DNA of 64,000 nt from Nymphaea colorata (taxonomy: Eukaryota; Streptophyta; Magnoliopsida; Nymphaeales; Nymphaeaceae): positions 17,868,600 to 17,932,599 of the forward strand of contig NC_045150.1 of assembly GCF_008831285.2 (NCBI RefSeq). The letters are read 5' to 3'. Positions 59,397 through 64,000 of the stretch are shown in pieces (position 1 is the stretch's first letter; each line of letters starts with the position of its first letter). A model generated the notes under the pieces. It saw only the letters and a list, made by a program, of their open reading frames with translations. It was not told the origin of the DNA and did no database searches. The position numbers and the translations under genes are program-made.

Positions 59397-61800
59397 AGAA
59401 TACTGCAGGACAAATTTAGGAAACCATCGTAGAAACCATTCCTGAATATGAGACGCGGATGACTCACGATCAATCTTTTATTGCATACATTACCTCCACA
59501 CTATTAGAGGAAGTCCTGGTGGGTGTTGATAACAACCTTTTAGTACTTGAGTTATGGATTGTATTCGCTACTATATATTCTCTACTGTCAAAAGCGAGAT
59601 TCCTGCAACTCAAGAGGCAGTTTTAAGATATCAAGTGAGGAAAACGATCAGTTCTGGATTACATGCATGAAATAAAAAATGTCAGCGATCAACTTAGAGT
59701 GACAATGACAAGGTACAACAGGCCCTGAGTGAATTGGGGCTAGACTGCTTTAGAAGTGTTGCATGTTCTTCATTCTTTTGAAGACTTAAAAGCAAAATTG
59801 ATTCAGCATAAATCAAATAGTATACACAGACAAGACTTTCCTCATTCTAGTAGTCACAGTGTATTAGTCACTAGCACTCACGCCTTGCAAGGAAGTTGCC
59901 CTGGAGTTTAGAACTCATAGGCAAGGACGGAAAGGGGTATTCTTCCTACACCAAACATGAATGCATAAGTAAATGCACCAAGGAGAATAACCACTTGTTT
60001 TCATTGCAATAAAAGAGGTCATGTAAAGTCAGAATGTTGACATAACCCTCAAAACAAAAGCAGTTAGGCATGAAAGTAAGGCAGCATGGCCAACTATGTC
60101 GAACACAATAGCAACACAAAATATTCTTTTTAATGTGTAGCAAATCTTAATGACAACTATGTCCAAAGTCGATCTCAAGCAAAACGAGAAATGATTATGA
60201 TATGTGGATTTTCGTGCCACAGCCCATGTGATTTGATGATGTAGATAGAATTTTTGGTGCTCTCTCTTATTTAGCTAAAGGCTTAGTTGCCACAGGAGAT
60301 GGTTCTCATCACAAAATATCACACATCAGAAATGCACATGTATCTCATTTCTCTCTACCTTTAAAGAATGTGCTTGTTGTTCTATATGTTAAAGAAAAAT
60401 ATTATTTTTGTGTCAAAGCTTATTGATGATACTCATTTTTTTGTTGAGTGTACTCCATCTTCTGTTTATGTCAAAGACGCTCGAACCAAGAAGACATTAG
60501 CTAGGGGGGGTTCACAAAGGAGATATGTACGTCATTGAGGAAACTCCAAAAATGTTCAAGTCATATGTTCCAGATTCATCTTTTTTCCCGTCAGAGTGAA
60601 GTCAATCTAACGCAATATGATAAGTCATCCATTTGGCATGGTCGTTTAGCACATTGTAGTCAGTCTTTCATTCAAAATCTTGTTTTAGACTGACTATTAC
60701 GTAAATCTAGTTTGAATCATGTCAATGAGTCTAGCATGTTCTCAAGCTGTCATATTTGTAAGAGCCTTGTCTTACCTTTTTAGTTAGCAATAAGCAAACT
60801 TCAAAGTTATTTAATACCATATACTTTGATGTTTGGGGACCTGCTTTTATTTATTCTTCATCCAGGAAAAAAATATTATGTTCTTTCATTAATTCCTATT
60901 CACGCTATACATGGATTCACTTCATGAAAAGCAAATCGAAGGTTTTTTGCTTGTTCATCTAATTTCATGCCTTAGTCCAAAATAAATACTCTTGTAATAT
61001 TGAGTATTTCCAATGTGATGGTGGGGACGAATTCATTTCAAATGAATTTACTGAGTATTTACTAAATCATGGAATCACTAGATAGATTTTCTGCCCATAC
61101 ACACTACAATAGAATGGTATTGCTGAAAGAAACCTTATACACATAGTTGAAAATGAACTAAGTATGATGCATAACACATATGTTCCCATGAATCTATAGA
61201 CTGAAACATTCCATACTGCTGTCATTAATAGACTGCCATTATCTCTACTTAAAGGAAAATCTTCATTATTTATTCTACATCAAGAACAACCAAATTATGA
61301 TAAATTACAGGTTTTGAATGTGTATGTTACTCTGTTATGTCCATGTTGATGTTTCCTTAAGAAATAAGTTTCAAGATCGAACTGTCATGTGCAGATATGT
61401 GGGTTATGCAGAAAACTGTAAGGGCTATAGATGTTACAATATGAAAACTGGGCGCGTGCATATTTCATGATATGTTGTTTTTTGTGAGCTCAAGTTGAAG
61501 GACTTAAGGGAGTCGCATGCAAGATTCAATGCAAGGGATAAGACATATGATCCATGTTGAATGCCGGCCAAGGAGCTAATGCATGCCAAGCACACAATGA
61601 CAAGTCTATTGATCAATTCGAGGTAGCCTCTGAACCTAAGACGGACAACACATAATGGTCTATACTCATCAATCAGTTATAGCAACTGCTCTAGAAACTA
61701 TCATTACTTGCCCACGTAGATCAGAACATGTGCGACACCCCATTGATAGTTGGTAAGTTATGATAACTTCTCTTTAGATGCAAATGCACAATAACCCACT
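59315..61800 (+). mobile_element. Degenerate Ty1/copia retrotransposon lacking RT, + strand
   Basis: Gag pieces at about 59560-59700 read KARFLQLKRQF and SVLDYMHEIKNVSDQL. A gag zinc knuckle CFHCNKRGHVKSEC lies at about 59996-60037. The protease end (LKNVLV.LYVK) is near 60362-60395. The integrase zinc region is near 60625-60765 (IWHGRLAH and CHICKS). The integrase core is near 61005-61130 (QCDGGDEFISNEFTEYL and NGIAERN), then VGYAENCKGYRCY and TGRVHIS near 61400-61470. An RRSEHVRHPI-like linker is near 61716. No RT or RNase H follows, so the element is truncated. Stops are frequent throughout. Confidence 0.82.
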
Positions 61801-64000
61801 ACACTTCAAGTGAGAAACTTACTTCCCATCTCAGTGATAAATATTGGAAAAACATTGGGTGGGGAAGTACTCATTTCATTGAACTGAAACATAAATACAC
61901 GTCTTTCTAGAAAGCTATAGGGTGACACTAGATTACCTTGGGATGCTCAAAACTCCCTATAAGAATGAGAAGGTATACACTGATCTCCTCATCAGGGGAA
62001 TATGAGGTTCGACATTGTACCATACAACATTAAATCACATACGGAGGCATCTCCACATCCTGACAACTATTACAAACAAAAAAACACATCTGCAACAAAC
62101 TAACCAAGAGTCCTACTTAGAGTGTCTGCCCATACAGAAACATAAATAACAAAATTCAACTATTAAGAGTCTTACATAGACTGTTTGCCCATACAGAACT
62201 GTACTGTATCAAACATATATCAAGAACTAAAGATAAGTAATCCCAAGTGAAATTACATATCAGAAAGCAATCACAAGAAAATCTATGATTAGATTTTGCC
62301 ATCAAAATGACATTATTCATGAGAACAGTTGGTTTCCTACATGCTTAATAACATTGACAGCTTCTATGCACAACTCTCATCTCAAGAAATTCTTGGAAGC
62401 TTGTAACAAAAAATTGCATTGGTATCATCTGTCAGCTGTCAATAGCAGCATTTTGCCTTGAGGTACCTAGTAACAAAACGAAAAACTGTTCAACACGCTT
62501 TTTCCTATCGGTTTTGTTGTTACCAGCTTGGTGTGCAAATATTAGGCCAAGATGGAAGTATTTCCTTTACCAGAAACCCTAGAACATTTCTTACTAAAAA
62601 CAAGATTCAAACATCACAAATCCAACCAAGGCACTACAAAAGCTGACCAAAATTAATAAGTTCGGGGAGAGCTGAATTAAATACATTTATAACAAAACCA
62701 CATGGTTGGGATCAGTCATCAGCATGAGGTAGATCGCTTTTTTGGTGAAAACTCCCATTAAAACTGAACCAATCAAGAGCGAAGGTACGTGTAAGCTGAT
62801 TGGTTATTTCTGTTTCCCTCTGAGACCAAACAATGAAATCAAATCTTGCAACCAGGAAGATGCTCTGTTCTTGGCACCCATTACGTGTTGTCTTGAACCT
62901 AGAAAACATTAGATGATTCGACTCTTCAATCTCACTATTTGTTGATAAAGGTAGCCCATTTTACAGCTTATTGTACAAGTGAACTCTAGGATAATGTAGA
63001 TTTCCTTTTTCTATAGCCCTTAGTATTCTCTTCTGGCTTTCTCTTTTGAGCAAGCTCTCAAAATTCAATTGTTCAGAGAATGAAGTTTAATGCTAACAGC
63101 CAGTGTCTCTCTCCCAACCCCTCTCCGCCCCTCCAATGTCTAAAGATAGATACAAGGATGTCTAAAGATAGATACAAGGAGGAAGGGAGAGAGACAACAA
63201 GAGAAAGAGAGAGAAGAGAACCCCAAATCGACGCAAAGGAGCAAAAACCCTAGTTACTACAAATCAGAGACAAAATAGAGGGAGGGGCAAGAGAGAAAAC
63301 AAGAAAAAGTGAGAAAAATGGGAACAGAACCTCACCTAGAAAAAGCTATTCACAACAATAGAGCACGATGGAGCTCCTTGCAGCAATGAAGGTGATTATA
63401 CGACCCGTCGTCAATGGAATGAAGGAAGCAAGACCTATCGGTTGATGGAATTGAGGGAGTATGTTTAACCATTTCAACAAACAAAACAAACAAACAAAAC
63501 TCCCACAACCCTCTGCATCTAAAGAAGCAAAAGGAAAAATCTCGCAGTGACAATCCCACGGTGCCATCAAAGTGCTAAGACCTTCTCAAAGATGAGGCGA
63601 ATCACAGCCATCATCACAGTCGGCAAATTAAAAAAAGAACAAAAAAGATAACACATTAGGAGACAATGTCCTTCTCTCCAACCATTCCTAGCACATCTCC
63701 TTGCCCAATTCATCAATACCCAAGAGAGGAAAAGATGATGCCAATGATGATGATGACTAAGGCGAAGAAAAAGAGTAGGACTGAGTCCAAGTTTGGACTA
63801 TGTCGGTGTTTCTTGCCATGTTCAGGCATCCCAGAAACAAAATCTCAGCAAGGACAACGACCACAATCAGGAGGGGCACGAGGATGCTTCTCGACCGCTA
63901 TGATTCTGACAGTGATGCCCCAAATCAAAACCACGAGGGGGAATGAAGACGAAGAGGAAGGGGATGAGAAGACCAGAGAAAATCAAAGGCTCACTCTCTC
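61801..64000. other. Terminal region without a supported gene
   Basis: No frame shows family motifs. On the minus strand 63330-63100 is CT-rich and contains CTAGGGTTTTTGCTCC, like the leader of a plant gene or an LTR. A duplicated TGTCTAAAGATAGATACAAGGA occurs on the + strand near 63136 and 63158. A (CAAA)n-like stretch lies at about 63477-63498. The DNA could be the LTR or flank of the truncated copia element. Confidence 0.4.

Noticed and set aside
63346-63570. Minus-strand frame of 74 codons near the right end
   Set aside because: No recognisable motif and no splice or promoter support beyond a CT-rich stretch.

Overview
This is a repeat-rich, AT-rich nuclear window from a flowering plant. 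The evidence is three intron-split host genes with plant-specific family features, plant LINE, Ty1/copia and chromodomain Ty3/gypsy remains, hAT-like and Mutator-like miniature elements, and many (TA)n, (GA)n and (CA)n tracts. I cannot place the species. All three host genes lie on the + strand. Splice sites were placed by eye from GT/AG, reading phase and family conservation.

Layout. 1-3977: decayed LINE on the minus strand, with a 497-bp hAT-type MITE inserted. 3978-9440: LTR-like repeat DNA with a tandem duplication, then a decayed copia element (+) and its 3' LTR. 9910-13853: second copia remnant (minus), carrying a small hAT-like element. 15127-28531: C2H2 zinc-finger gene orthologous to plant YY1, six exons over 13.4 kb. 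Its 6.3-kb second intron holds two related MULE-like MITEs, each with a 9-bp target duplication. 29906-37654: candidate large hAT-like element split by a nearly complete 5.5-kb chromovirus (31014-36517, minus). 37766-39680: another hAT MITE, a possible SINE and an AT-microsatellite array. 40855-44264: O-fucosyltransferase-family gene, six exons. 45575-46712: 3' fragment of a LINE (+). 47020-49030: two related copies of a palindromic minisatellite. 51078-57694: NPF (NRT1/PTR) transporter gene, four exons. 59315-61800: copia remnant (+) cut off before its reverse transcriptase. The last 2 kb show no convincing gene.

The host genes have unrelated jobs: nuclear transcription control (YY1), Golgi-type glycosyl transfer (O-FucT) and proton-coupled solute uptake (NPF). 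Nothing suggests that they act together. All transposable-element reading frames are broken. I found no defence system or biosynthetic cluster. The most unusual structures are the pair of palindromic minisatellites, the MULE-MITE pair in the YY1 intron, and the nested chromovirus in a hAT-like element.
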